Assembly (NCBI GenBank): GCA_945872305.1
Contig: CAMCAC010000005.1
Coordinates: 1-36,019 of the forward strand
DNA length: 36,019 nucleotides
Direction of reading: 5' to 3'
Source of the DNA: Candidatus Kuenenia stuttgartensis
GTDB lineage: Bacteria; Planctomycetota; UBA11346
The notes beneath the pieces were generated by a model. It did not search any database. It was not told the origin of the DNA and worked only from the letters and a program-made list of their open reading frames with translations. This document shows positions 7,429 through 16,101 of the stretch, one piece after another; positions within the stretch are counted from its first letter, which is position 1; each line of letters begins with the position of its first letter. Position numbers and translations under genes: made by a program.

Positions 7429-9885
7429 TCACCTCAGGATGTCGAGCAGGGTCTGGATGTTCTCGCGCGCGGTGCTCACGACCCGGGCGGCGGCGGCGTA
7501 GGCCTGCTGCTGGAGGATGAGGTTGCCCACCTCCTCATCGATGTTGACCCCGGCCTGGGAGGCCCGCCGGCCTTCCAGGCTCTGGGCCAGGATGGTCTGG
7601 CTCTCCAGGCTGCGCTCCGCCTGCTGGGCCCGGGCGCCGATGCCAGCGACCAGGCCCTGATAGCTGTCCTCGAGGGTGAAGGCGCCGCCGCCGAAGAGCT
7701 TGCTCTCGCGGACGCTGATCATCTCCAGCAGGCGGCTGTTGTCGCCCTGGGCCCGGGTCTGGCCCACCGAAAGCTGGGTCGGATCCGCCGCGACCCGTTC
7801 CGCCAGATCAAGGTCGAGGGCCCGGCTGCCGGAGAACAGGGCATTGACCCCGAGGGCGCCGAGCAGGCCCGCCTGGTCCGGCTGCGCGTCGGGATTGAAT
7901 TCCACCTGGTATCCGGCGGTGGACAGCGGGCCTGGGCCGAACTGGGCATACACGCCGTCGGCGATCTCGATGGGCGTTCCGGCGGGCTTGGTGTTGTCGA
8001 GGAGCACCTGGAGCTTGCGCTGCTCGGGAGCATCCGGGCTGCCGGTCCAGTAGGTGAACTCGACCAGGGGCGGATTGCCGGGCGCCGCGGTGCCGGCAGG
8101 CGCGCCGATGACGCCGGCGGTGACCACCCGGGCCGACCACGGCCGGGCGGGATCGTAGCTGAGCTGGCCGGTGTAGCGGCCCTTGACCGTCACCGAGGCA
8201 TCGGCCGCTCCCCAGCTGGGCGCCACCGACAGGACCGGGGGCGGCGCGCCGGTGCCATCCATGACCACCGTGAAGGTGTCGCCTGGGCGGAGGATGCCCG
8301 CATCGGCCGGAAAGGTGAAATCGATGCCGCCGACCGAGACCAGACCCCCCGCCGCCAGGGGCACGGTCCCGTGCACCGTCTCCGCTCCGGTGAGCGCATC
8401 CCGGGTGAAGACCTGCAGGTCCCCGGCGGTACTGGCACGGATGCCGATCGGCTTGCCGGCAAAGGCCGCATCCGACCCCGAGGTATTGATCGACAGGGCC
8501 GGACCCGTCCATGCGTTGGCGCTCGGCCGCACATCGAGGGCCGGGGAGAAATCGATGGAGCGGCCGGCGGCTGCGGTCAGGCGCAGGCGGAACGCACCGT
8601 CCACGGCCACCGCCTCGGCGGTGACCCCGGGGATCCCCGCCGACGGCGGGACCAGGGCGAAACCGCCCCCGCTGCCGGTGTTGATCGCGTTCACCAGATC
8701 GCGCAGGGACCGGCCGGTGTCGACCGCGGGATCGAAGCGGACCGTATGCTTGGTGGCGATGCCGGTGGTGGTGTCGAGGACGTTGATGGTCAGGTTGCGG
8801 GCGGTGAGCACCCCGTTCGCATCGCGGAACGAGGGCGCAAATGCGGTCGGGATGCCGTCGGCTCCGCTGACATCGGGGGCCAATGCCGGATCATCGAGAT
8901 CCAATCCGATGTCGGAGAGCGGGATGCCCACGGACCCGAGGTGGCTCTGGGCACGGTAGGCATGGCTCGTGGCGGTGGCGTGGAGCTGGTTGAGGGCCTT
9001 GGCCACCGTTGCCGCCAAGTCATCGATGTCCGCCTGGAGATCAGGCACGATCGTGCCCTGGAGCTCCATCAGGGCCGCGACCCGCCCACCCGTCGGGGAC
9101 AGGGAGGTCCCGCCTGGCGTGAGGATCTGCAGCACCCCGGAGGAGGCGACCGTGGCGGTGAGCGGGTTGGCGCCGCCCAGGCCGACCAGCAGGGCCCCAT
9201 CGCTGTCGATGAGCATCGCCCCATCCGGCTGCGGCCGGGTGCGGATGTCGATGCGCTCGGCGAGCTGGCGGATGAGCTCGTCCCGCCGGTCGAGCAGGTC
9301 GTTGGGATTGTTGCCGAGGTTCGTCTCGGCCCGGATCGACTGGTTCAGGCTGCCGATCTCGGTGGTCAGGTCGTTGATCGCATCGACCTCGCTCTCCAGG
9401 GCGCCGCGGTAATCGTCGCGCAGGGTCTGCAGCCGGTCCGCCAGATCGCGCAGGTTGGCGGTCCAGGTCTGCACCGACTGGGCCGCGGTCGAGCGCAGGG
9501 CCGAGGAATCGGAATTGTTCGACAGGTCCTCGAAGGCTGAGAACAGGTCGGCGGTGGCCTTGGCCAGGCCGGCGTCACCAGGCTCGTTGAACGCGAGTTC
9601 GAGGTTCTTGAGGTTGCCGTCCAGGCTGTCGAGCCGGCCGAGCTCGGCGGTGGCGAGGCGCAGCCGGTTGAGCAGGAGGTCGTCCACCGAACGGCGCACC
9701 GCATCGATGCTCACCCCGCGGCCGAGCTGGCCGGGGCGGATCGACTCCGGCAGCTGGGTGGTCAGCTCCAACCGCTGCCGGCTGAAGCCCGGCGTCGTCG
9801 CGTTGGCGATGTTGTGGCTCGTCACCTCCATCGCCCGCTGCTGGGCGGAAAGGCCGCTGAGCGCGATGAGGAGGGAGTCGGGCAT
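7429..9885 (-). CDS. flgK: flagellar hook-associated protein 1
   Basis: First hook-filament junction protein. The start at 9885 (MPDSLLIALSGLSAQQRAM) is chosen because the family begins exactly there, with the rod/hook motif HNIANATTPGFSRQR; the longer upstream frame has no homology and would run into the divergent methyltransferase gene. The C-terminus (SQAGVNIDEEVGNLILQQQAYAAAARV, broken here as two conserved halves VNIDEEVGNL and QQAYAAAARV) is diagnostic. At 818 residues it is about half as long again as the 547-residue enteric protein; the extra sequence is in the middle, the surface-exposed region, and is rich in beta-type segments. It is followed by flgL after four bases. Confidence 0.95.
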   Translation of the reverse strand: MPDSLLIALSGLSAQQRAMEVTSHNIANATTPGFSRQRLELTTQLPESIRPGQLGRGVSIDAVRRSVDDLLLNRLRLATAELGRLDSLDGNLKNLELAFNEPGDAGLAKATADLFSAFEDLSNNSDSSALRSTAAQSVQTWTANLRDLADRLQTLRDDYRGALESEVDAINDLTTEIGSLNQSIRAETNLGNNPNDLLDRRDELIRQLAERIDIRTRPQPDGAMLIDSDGALLVGLGGANPLTATVASSGVLQILTPGGTSLSPTGGRVAALMELQGTIVPDLQADIDDLAATVAKALNQLHATATSHAYRAQSHLGSVGIPLSDIGLDLDDPALAPDVSGADGIPTAFAPSFRDANGVLTARNLTINVLDTTTGIATKHTVRFDPAVDTGRSLRDLVNAINTGSGGGFALVPPSAGIPGVTAEAVAVDGAFRLRLTAAAGRSIDFSPALDVRPSANAWTGPALSINTSGSDAAFAGKPIGIRASTAGDLQVFTRDALTGAETVHGTVPLAAGGLVSVGGIDFTFPADAGILRPGDTFTVVMDGTGAPPPVLSVAPSWGAADASVTVKGRYTGQLSYDPARPWSARVVTAGVIGAPAGTAAPGNPPLVEFTYWTGSPDAPEQRKLQVLLDNTKPAGTPIEIADGVYAQFGPGPLSTAGYQVEFNPDAQPDQAGLLGALGVNALFSGSRALDLDLAERVAADPTQLSVGQTRAQGDNSRLLEMISVRESKLFGGGAFTLEDSYQGLVAGIGARAQQAERSLESQTILAQSLEGRRASQAGVNIDEEVGNLILQQQAYAAAARVVSTARENIQTLLDILR

Positions 9886-9937
9886 GACGCTGATCCGGGA
9901 CGCACGCCCTGTGCCAAGAGCGAGTCCGCACGGCCCC

Positions 9938-11155
9938 ATGGGGGACAAGGGCTTGCATCCCGCCGCCCGGGCATGGGCTGCCGGCGTGATCCGCCTGCGC
10001 CTTGCCGACCGCCGCCGCCACCGTTGCCAGCGTGGCCATCTGTGGGTGTACCGCTCCGACCTGGAGCCGGGCCAGGAGGTGCCGGATGGCGAGCCGGTGG
10101 TGGTCGAGCATCCCCGGGGCGGGGTGGTCGGCACCGGGCTCGCCTCGGCCCGGTCGCAGATCGCGGTCCGGCTGCTCGCCCGGGGCGAGGTGGCGGTGGA
10201 CGAGGGATTCCTGCGCGACCGTCTGTGCGCCGCGATCGCCCGCCGGGCCGGGGGCCGGCCATGCCACCGGCTGGTGTGGTCGGAAGGGGATCTCCTGCCC
10301 GGCCTGATCGTGGACCGCTATCACGACCGCTTGGTGGTCCAGGCCACCACCGCTGGCATGGACCGGCGGCTCGGGCTGCTGATCGATCTGCTGCGGGAGC
10401 TCACCGGCGCCGCCCAGGTGGTCGAGCGCAACGACCTGCCGGTGCGCGCCCACGAGGGGCTGGAGCAGCGGGCCGGAGTCCGCCACGGCCCTGCGGACAC
10501 GGTGCTGGAGGCGACCCTGGGCGCCGCCCGCTGGCGGATCGACCTCCTGGACCCGCATAAGACGGGCACCTACCTCGATCAGCAGGACGCGCACGAACGG
10601 GTGGCCGCCCTGGTCCGGCCCGGGATGCGGGTGGCGGATGTGTTCAGCCACCTGGGCGGCTTCGGCGTCCACGCCGCCCTGCGCGGCGCCCAGGCGGTGT
10701 GCGTGGACCAGGCGGCGGCGAGCGTGGCCGGGGTGCGCGCGGCGGCGGATCTCAACGGTGTCGGCGACCGCATCGAGGCCATCGAGGCGGATGCCTTCGC
10801 CTGGCTGCGCGGCGAGGCCCGGGCCAAGGCCCGCTACGATGTGGTGGTCCTCGATCCGCCCTCGTTCGCCCGCAACCGCGACGCCCTGCCGGCGGCCCTG
10901 CGCGGCTACACCGACCTGCACCGGCACGCCCTGGACCTGCTCGGGACCGGCGGCGTGCTTGCCACCTTCACCTGTTCGCATCACGTCGACGAGACGGCCT
11001 TCCGCGAGGCCATCCTCGACGCCGCCGCCGCCGGCGGCCGCACCCTGCGCCTGGATGGCCGTTTCGACCAGCCCACGGACCATCCGGTGCTCGCGGCGAT
11101 TCCCGAGACCGAGTACCTGCGCGGCCTGCGCTATACGGTCATCGACGGCGGCTGA
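9938..11155 (+). CDS. RlmI-like class I SAM-dependent rRNA methyltransferase with PUA domain
   Basis: Probably methylates a cytosine of 23S rRNA, as RlmI does at position 1962 in E. coli. An N-terminal PUA RNA-binding domain (residues about 17-95, with GHLWVYRSDLE) precedes a central EEHEE region and a Rossmann methyltransferase domain. Signature pieces are DPHKTGTYLDQQDAHERV, the SAM-binding VADVFSHLGGFGVHAA, the DPPSFARN motif at about residue 306, and TCSHHV, whose cysteine is in the position of the m5C catalytic residue. The ATG at 9938 is used; a GTG at 9986 that begins directly at the PUA domain is equally possible, and neither has a strong ribosome-binding site. It diverges from flgK with about 50 bases between starts. 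Confidence 0.85.
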   Translation: MGDKGLHPAARAWAAGVIRLRLADRRRHRCQRGHLWVYRSDLEPGQEVPDGEPVVVEHPRGGVVGTGLASARSQIAVRLLARGEVAVDEGFLRDRLCAAIARRAGGRPCHRLVWSEGDLLPGLIVDRYHDRLVVQATTAGMDRRLGLLIDLLRELTGAAQVVERNDLPVRAHEGLEQRAGVRHGPADTVLEATLGAARWRIDLLDPHKTGTYLDQQDAHERVAALVRPGMRVADVFSHLGGFGVHAALRGAQAVCVDQAAASVAGVRAAADLNGVGDRIEAIEADAFAWLRGEARAKARYDVVVLDPPSFARNRDALPAALRGYTDLHRHALDLLGTGGVLATFTCSHHVDETAFREAILDAAAAGGRTLRLDGRFDQPTDHPVLAAIPETEYLRGLRYTVIDGG

Positions 11156-11161
11156 TCCGGA

Positions 11162-12811
11162 TCACTTCACCTGGGGGTCGGCGGGGAAGGGGCCCTTGTA
11201 GACCTTCGCCTCGCCGCCCCGTTCCCGCCCGGCCAGCCAGGGGACCGGGATCCGGACCAGGGTGCCGGCATTGGGCCCGCGGATCAGATAGCCCTCGAGC
11301 AGGACATATCCGTTCAGGCCACGCCCGCACAATTCGACGGAGTAGGCATCCTTTTCGCCAGTGAAATACCACTGTGGCCAGCCCTTGGTGTTGATGCCGC
11401 CCTTCACCAGCGCGTCGGCGATGACGATGTTCGGCTTGGCCGGGGTCCCGGCATCCACCGCCCCGATGGTGTGGCCGTTGTTGCCCCGGGCGATGCGGAT
11501 GTTCAGGAATCCACCGCGGCCGGCATTGCGGTAGGCGGCCGCCATCAGGTCGGTGGAACGGATGCAGTCCATGTTGCCGGTGGCGCAGGCATCGCGCAGG
11601 GTCAGCACGAGTCCGGTATATTTTCCCTTCTGATAGAGGGCGTTGGTGAAGGCATGGGCCTGGACCAGGACATCCGCCGGTCCGCCCTTGGCCACGGCGA
11701 TGGCATCGAGCGCCGGCTTCTGGAACCGGTCGCCCCACTCCATCCCGGCGAAATTGTCACCCCGCAGCATCAGCACATCCATGAGGTCGGCGGCAGAGGC
11801 CTTGGGCTGGGCCTTGTCCATGCGGGCGAGCACCAGGGCGAGCGCATCGACCTTGTTGACGACCACCGCCCGTCCGAGCTGGGCCGCCAGGTAGCTGCGC
11901 TCGAACGGCAGGGCGGCGCACGCATCCCAGGTCGCCTGGTTGGCCTTGCCCAGGCGGCCGCGAAGGGTGGTGAAGGCGACCCGCACCGCCGGCGGCAGGT
12001 GGGCGGCGGCGCCCTCGGCGGCCGGCGGCAGCGCCGGCCAGGGCCGGAACAGGTCCTCGGCCTGGCGCTCGACCTCCAGATAATGCTGATTGAAGTAGAA
12101 AGACAGGTGCCCGCCGGGAAACCGGCCCAGGTGGGAGTCCGGATTGTACTTGCCGGCGTAGGGCTGGTCCATGAGGGTGAACACCGACTCCCCGCGCTCC
12201 ATGAAGGCGAGCTGGGCGAGGTGGTTGGCGATCAATGCCCCCTGCCAGCGCAGGAGATCGTGGAGGTGGGCGGTGGCGGCGACGAGCTCGCGGCCCGCCG
12301 GGGCCGACTCGGCACCGCCCGCGAGCCAGGCGGCGAGGGCGGCCTCGGGCAGGCTCCGCCCGCTGGGAGCGGTCAGACCCGCCGGGGCGGGTCCCACGGC
12401 GATCTGGGCGGCCCGGGCGGCGGCGCTGGCCGCGCGGGCCAGCAGGGCCGGAACTGGAGCCCCCTCCCGCTCAAGGAATGGCTTCAGGGTGCTCCGGTGC
12501 CAGGCGAGATCCGCCAGCGGCGTCTTGCCCCGCTCGCCGTTGCCGATGTACATGCTGGTCAGGCGGACGCCGAGCCCCGCATCGCGGATCGGCTTGAACA
12601 TCAGGTCCTGGACCTTCTGCACCGCGCCATCCGCGTGGGCATAGCAGTCGGCGACCGACGAGGAGCCGGGTTTCCGCGCCCCCATCAGGACCAGCTTGGA
12701 TTCGGCCACCAGCCCCGGCAGGTCCGCCACCAGGGCCCGGGCGGCCTCGTCCATGGATTCCCCGGCGACCAGGGTCAAGGGCAGGATCAGACAGAGCAGG
12801 AAGCGGCGCAT
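11162..12811 (-). CDS. exported protein of unknown family with transglutaminase-like Cys/His/Asp arrangement
   Basis: Not recognised as a named family. A signal peptide (MRRFLLCLILPLTLVAG, cut near residue 17) points to the periplasm or outside. The rest is 530 residues, largely alpha-helical and alanine-rich up to about 400. Near the C-terminus, Cys416 in a helix reading MDCIRSTDLMAAAYRNAG, His447 in NNGHTIGAVD and Asp466 in IVIADAL follow the order and approximate spacing of the transglutaminase/papain-like triad, where the cysteine starts a helix ending in a small-residue turn and the histidine begins the next strand. This is a pattern match only. The ATG at 12811 is preceded by AGGA. The gene ends six bases from the convergent methyltransferase stop and lies 58 bases after fumB. 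Confidence 0.6.
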   Translation of the reverse strand: MRRFLLCLILPLTLVAGESMDEAARALVADLPGLVAESKLVLMGARKPGSSSVADCYAHADGAVQKVQDLMFKPIRDAGLGVRLTSMYIGNGERGKTPLADLAWHRSTLKPFLEREGAPVPALLARAASAAARAAQIAVGPAPAGLTAPSGRSLPEAALAAWLAGGAESAPAGRELVAATAHLHDLLRWQGALIANHLAQLAFMERGESVFTLMDQPYAGKYNPDSHLGRFPGGHLSFYFNQHYLEVERQAEDLFRPWPALPPAAEGAAAHLPPAVRVAFTTLRGRLGKANQATWDACAALPFERSYLAAQLGRAVVVNKVDALALVLARMDKAQPKASAADLMDVLMLRGDNFAGMEWGDRFQKPALDAIAVAKGGPADVLVQAHAFTNALYQKGKYTGLVLTLRDACATGNMDCIRSTDLMAAAYRNAGRGGFLNIRIARGNNGHTIGAVDAGTPAKPNIVIADALVKGGINTKGWPQWYFTGEKDAYSVELCGRGLNGYVLLEGYLIRGPNAGTLVRIPVPWLAGRERGGEAKVYKGPFPADPQVK

Positions 12812-12869
12812 GGGGGATTCCTAGCCCTTCCTGGCGGGAACGCCTGTGGAATTCCCCATCACCGGGACC

Positions 12870-13442
12870 TTATGCGCGCATCGCCTCGATCGCCTTGGTC
12901 GAGGCGGCCAGGACCTCCTTGTGGAGCGAGCCGCCGTGGCTGTCCATGGTCACGATGCATGGGAAGCGTTCGGCCCACAGGTGCCAGATCGCTTCCGGGG
13001 AGCCGAGGTCCATCCAGTCCACCCCGTCAACCCGGGTGATGCGCTCGGCGCACACCTGGGCGGCGCCGCCGATGGCATGCAGGTACACGCAGCCGTACTT
13101 CTGGCAGCCGTCGAGGGTCTTGGGGCCCATGCCGCCCTTGCCGATCACGCCGCGGATGCCGTGGTCGCGCATGACCTCCCACTGGTAGGGCTCCTCGCGG
13201 GAGCTGGTGGTCGGGCCGGCGGCCCGGCATACCCAGCGGTCACCCTCCTTCACCATCACCGGCCCGCAGTGGTAGATGATCGCGCCGCCCAGATCCACCG
13301 GCGGCTTCTCGCCGTGGTGGAGCCGGTGGTGCGCCGCGTCGCGGCCGGTGTAGAGCCGGCCGGTGATCTCCACCGTGTCGCCGACCTTGAGGGACCGGGC
13401 GACGGCTTCGGTGAGGGGAGTCTGGAGCTGGATGACCGCCAT
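12870..13442 (-). CDS. class I fumarate hydratase, beta (C-terminal) subunit
   Basis: The smaller half of a two-subunit iron-sulfur fumarase (or closely related L(+)-tartrate dehydratase), which interconverts fumarate and malate in the citric acid cycle. Conserved pieces are LKVGDTVEITGRLYTGRDAAH, GGAIIYHCGPV, AAGPTTSSRE, the GVIGKGGMG loop and GCVYLHAIGGAA. At 190 residues the length is normal. It starts seven bases after the alpha-subunit stop codon, with TGAGG of the junction acting as ribosome-binding site, so both halves are made together. Class I fumarase, rather than tartrate dehydratase, is the likelier activity in the absence of tartrate genes, but the two cannot be told apart by motif reading. 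Confidence 0.93.
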   Translation of the reverse strand: MAVIQLQTPLTEAVARSLKVGDTVEITGRLYTGRDAAHHRLHHGEKPPVDLGGAIIYHCGPVMVKEGDRWVCRAAGPTTSSREEPYQWEVMRDHGIRGVIGKGGMGPKTLDGCQKYGCVYLHAIGGAAQVCAERITRVDGVDWMDLGSPEAIWHLWAERFPCIVTMDSHGGSLHKEVLAASTKAIEAMRA

Positions 13443-13449
13443 GGGAGCC

Positions 13450-14328
13450 TCAGTAGAGCCAACGGGTGATGCCGGCGTCGGCGCCGAGCACGACGCCCTG
13501 CCGCCGGAACGCCCAGCACATATAGGAGATGGACACGAAATAGCTGGCCGGGACGCGGTTCAGCTTGCCGACCTTGCAGCCGAGCAGGGTGGTCTTGCCA
13601 CCGAAGCCCATGGGGCCGATGCCGCTCTGGTTGGCCTTGCGGACCACGGTGGCTTCGAGCTCCGCCAGGACCGGATCGATGTTGGTGTCGTCGAGGGCGC
13701 GCAGGAGCTGGCTCTTGGCGCAGGCCATGCCACTGACCCGGTCGCCGCCGATGCCGACGCCGAGGATGCCGGGGCCGCAGCCCTGGCCCTGGGCGTTGAG
13801 CACGCAGTCCAGGATCGCGTTCTCGACCCCCTTCAGGTCGCGGCCGCCGAGCTTGGGGTTGGGCAGGGTGTAGGTGGCGCCGACATTCTCGCAGCCACCG
13901 CCCTTGAGCATGAGCACCACCTCGACCTCGTCGCGGCGCCACTGGTGGAAGTGCATGTCAGGGAAACCGGGGCCGACATTGTCGCCGGTGTTGGCGCCGG
14001 TGATCGAGTCGACGGAGTTCTGACGCAGGTAGCCCTTGGCGGTGGCCTGCTTCACCGCCGCGATGGCGGCCTCCTCGAAGGCGATCTGGTCGTAGCCGAC
14101 CGGGGTGTGGACATAGAACAGGATCGAGCCGGTGTCCTGGCACAGGGGCTGGCTCTTGTCCTTGGCCAGGCCGATGTTGCAGCCGATCACATCCAGGGCG
14201 TAGGCGGCGTTGGTGCCGGATTCCTCGGTGCCCTTGGCGGCCTCGACGGCGCGCACCACGTCGGCGGGCAGGATGGTCGAGGTGCGGCGGATGAGCTCGA
14301 CCAGGGAGGCGATCAGGGTGTCGGACAT
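13450..14328 (-). CDS. class I fumarate hydratase, alpha (N-terminal) subunit
   Basis: Iron-sulfur-cluster half of the two-subunit class I fumarase. The three cluster ligands expected for the family are present with the right spacing: Cys63 in PLCQDTGS, Cys184 in GQGCGPGI and Cys271 in SYMCWAFRR. Other family motifs are GANTGDNVGPG, GGGCENVGA and GFGGKTTLLG. The start at 14328 (MSDTLIASLVELIRR) gives 292 residues, normal for the family; the frame stays open upstream but that part overlaps the ExoD-like gene and lacks homology. It lies 47 bases downstream of that gene and just upstream of the beta subunit. Oxygen-sensitive by family. Confidence 0.94.
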   Translation of the reverse strand: MSDTLIASLVELIRRTSTILPADVVRAVEAAKGTEESGTNAAYALDVIGCNIGLAKDKSQPLCQDTGSILFYVHTPVGYDQIAFEEAAIAAVKQATAKGYLRQNSVDSITGANTGDNVGPGFPDMHFHQWRRDEVEVVLMLKGGGCENVGATYTLPNPKLGGRDLKGVENAILDCVLNAQGQGCGPGILGVGIGGDRVSGMACAKSQLLRALDDTNIDPVLAELEATVVRKANQSGIGPMGFGGKTTLLGCKVGKLNRVPASYFVSISYMCWAFRRQGVVLGADAGITRWLY

Positions 14329-14375
14329 GGCGGTGGACCGTACCGGCGGCTCCGCCGCCGGAAGGGCCGGACCCC

Positions 14376-15083
14376 TCACGGGGCGATCGATGCGGCAGAC
14401 GCGCTGGGGATGAATGCGCCGGTGGCGGTGACCGGTCCGCCCGTCTCGACCGCCGCCCCGGTGGCGGCGGACCAGCCCCAGCTCACCCCCAGCCAGGCGG
14501 CGATGCCGATGGCGGCGAAGAACAGCAGGGTGACCACGAACATCACCCATCCGAGCATGGCCATCAGCCCGTCGCGGCACAGCCAGCCCATGCAGAGGAG
14601 GACGATGCCGTAGGACGGCAGGGAGTTGGTGAAGGGGACGACCATCGGCAGCGCGAGGAGAATCCCCAATGCCGCCATCACCAGCCCGCTGACCACCCGA
14701 ACCGGCCCCGGGGCGACCAGCGCACGATACCGGGGCCGGGTGAGGCGCTCCAACCAGGCCAAGGGCTTGGCGACCCAGGTCAGCAGGCGGCCAAGGACCC
14801 CCGCCGGCAATTCCCGCCGGGCGACGAAACCCGGCAGGCGGGGACGACGATGCCAGGCCGTGTACAGACCGATGGACATCAGGCCGATCCCGAACGGCGT
14901 GCTGATGCCCGGGACCGGCACCGGCGACAGGAACGGCACGGTCATGATGATGGCGAGCAGGAACGGGCCATTGGCCCCCAGCCGCTCGTACAGCTCGCCG
15001 ACCACCACCGGGCGCTCGCGCAGGTCGGCCCCGACCTCGGCGATGCGCTCACTGGGCAGGCGGCGACGGTGCGGCAGTGGCAT
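14376..15083 (-). CDS. ExoD-family membrane protein
   Basis: A polytopic inner-membrane protein of the ExoD family, linked in rhizobia to exopolysaccharide synthesis; its biochemical role is not established. The body begins with MPLPHRRRLPSERIAEV and contains RPVVVGELYERLGANGP, then a proline-rich hydrophobic segment (TVPFLSPVPVPGISTPFG) that is characteristic of the family, an R-x-x-LP-x-F-type loop, and three further hydrophobic helices toward the C-terminus. About 235 residues from the ATG at 15083; an in-frame ATG at 15113 would add ten residues but would then overlap the start codon of the divergent ABC gene. No good ribosome-binding site precedes either. It is the first gene of the minus-strand run leading into the fumarase subunits. 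Confidence 0.8.
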   Translation of the reverse strand: MPLPHRRRLPSERIAEVGADLRERPVVVGELYERLGANGPFLLAIIMTVPFLSPVPVPGISTPFGIGLMSIGLYTAWHRRPRLPGFVARRELPAGVLGRLLTWVAKPLAWLERLTRPRYRALVAPGPVRVVSGLVMAALGILLALPMVVPFTNSLPSYGIVLLCMGWLCRDGLMAMLGWVMFVVTLLFFAAIGIAAWLGVSWGWSAATGAAVETGGPVTATGAFIPSASAASIAP

Positions 15084-15111
15084 GGCGGCGTCAGGGTCGT
15101 AGGACGCAGCC

Positions 15112-16101
15112 ATGGTGGAACCAGTCGTACAGGTCCGTGGGTTGGTCAAGCACTTCCCCATCCGCCGGGGCGTCTTCGGCCGCCAGGTCGGAGCGGTGCG
15201 CGCGGTGGACGGGGTTGATCTCGACCTTGCCCCCGGCGAAGCCCTTGGACTGGTCGGCGAGTCCGGCTGCGGCAAGACGACCCTCGGCCGCTGCCTGCTC
15301 CGGCTGGTCGAGCCGACCTCGGGTTCGATCCGCGTCCTTGGCACCGACCTGATGACCTTGCGCGGCGAGAAGCTGCGCACCTTCCGCCGCCATGCCCAGA
15401 TGATCTTCCAGGATCCGTACGGCAGCCTGAACCCGCGCCTGACCGTGGGCCAGGCGATCACCGAGCCGATGGTGGTCCACGGCCTGTGCGGACGCGACGA
15501 GGCCTGGACCCGGGCCGAGGCCCTGATGGACCGGGTCGGCCTGAAGCGTGAGCAGCTCCAGCAATACCCGCACCAGTTCAGCGGCGGCCAGCGCCAACGC
15601 ATCGGCATCGCCCGGGCCCTGGGCCTGGAGCCGCGCCTGGTGGTGTGCGACGAGCCGGTCAGCGCCCTGGATGTCTCGGTCCAGGCCCAGGTGCTCAACC
15701 TGCTGCGCGGGCTGCAGCGCGACCTGGGGGTGAGCTACCTGTTCATCAGCCACGACCTGTCGGTGGTGAGCTGGCTGTGCGAGCGGGTGGCGGTCATGTA
15801 CCTGGGCGAGATCGTCGAGATCGGGCCGCGGGCGGCGATCTACCGCAACCCCCTCCATCCCTACACCCAGGCCCTGCTCTCGGCGGTTCCGGATGCAGCC
15901 CGCCAGACCGGCCGGCCCCGGGTGATCCTGGAGGGCGACCCGCCGAGCCCCCTGGAGCCGAGCGGGCCCCTGCGCTTCACCGGCCGCTTCCCGCGCTTCG
16001 CCGCCGCCTTCACCGAGGGCGAGATCCGACTGCAGGAGGCTGGTCCCGGCCACTGGGTGCGCTGCGCCCGGCTGGATGTCCTGCGGGACCTGGCCGCATG
16101 A
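15112..16101 (+). CDS. oligopeptide/dipeptide ABC transporter ATP-binding protein (OppF/DppF type)
   Basis: ATPase energising a peptide-type importer. It shows the DppF/OppF opening (LVKHFPIRRGVFGRQVGAVR), Walker A GESGCGKTT, Q-loop MIFQDPYGSLNPRL, signature FSGGQRQRIGIARAL, Walker B LVVCDEPVSALD, H-loop FISHDLSVV, and the C-terminal oligopeptide-transporter extension with NPLHPYTQALL. At 329 residues it is of normal length. Peptide importers usually need two different ATPases; only this one is present, so the OppD-type partner must be elsewhere or this one acts as a homodimer. Its ATG at 15112 is back-to-back with the ExoD-like gene, leaving no room for a separate promoter region. The kinase gene that follows overlaps or abuts its 3' end. 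Confidence 0.93.
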   Translation: MVEPVVQVRGLVKHFPIRRGVFGRQVGAVRAVDGVDLDLAPGEALGLVGESGCGKTTLGRCLLRLVEPTSGSIRVLGTDLMTLRGEKLRTFRRHAQMIFQDPYGSLNPRLTVGQAITEPMVVHGLCGRDEAWTRAEALMDRVGLKREQLQQYPHQFSGGQRQRIGIARALGLEPRLVVCDEPVSALDVSVQAQVLNLLRGLQRDLGVSYLFISHDLSVVSWLCERVAVMYLGEIVEIGPRAAIYRNPLHPYTQALLSAVPDAARQTGRPRVILEGDPPSPLEPSGPLRFTGRFPRFAAAFTEGEIRLQEAGPGHWVRCARLDVLRDLAA

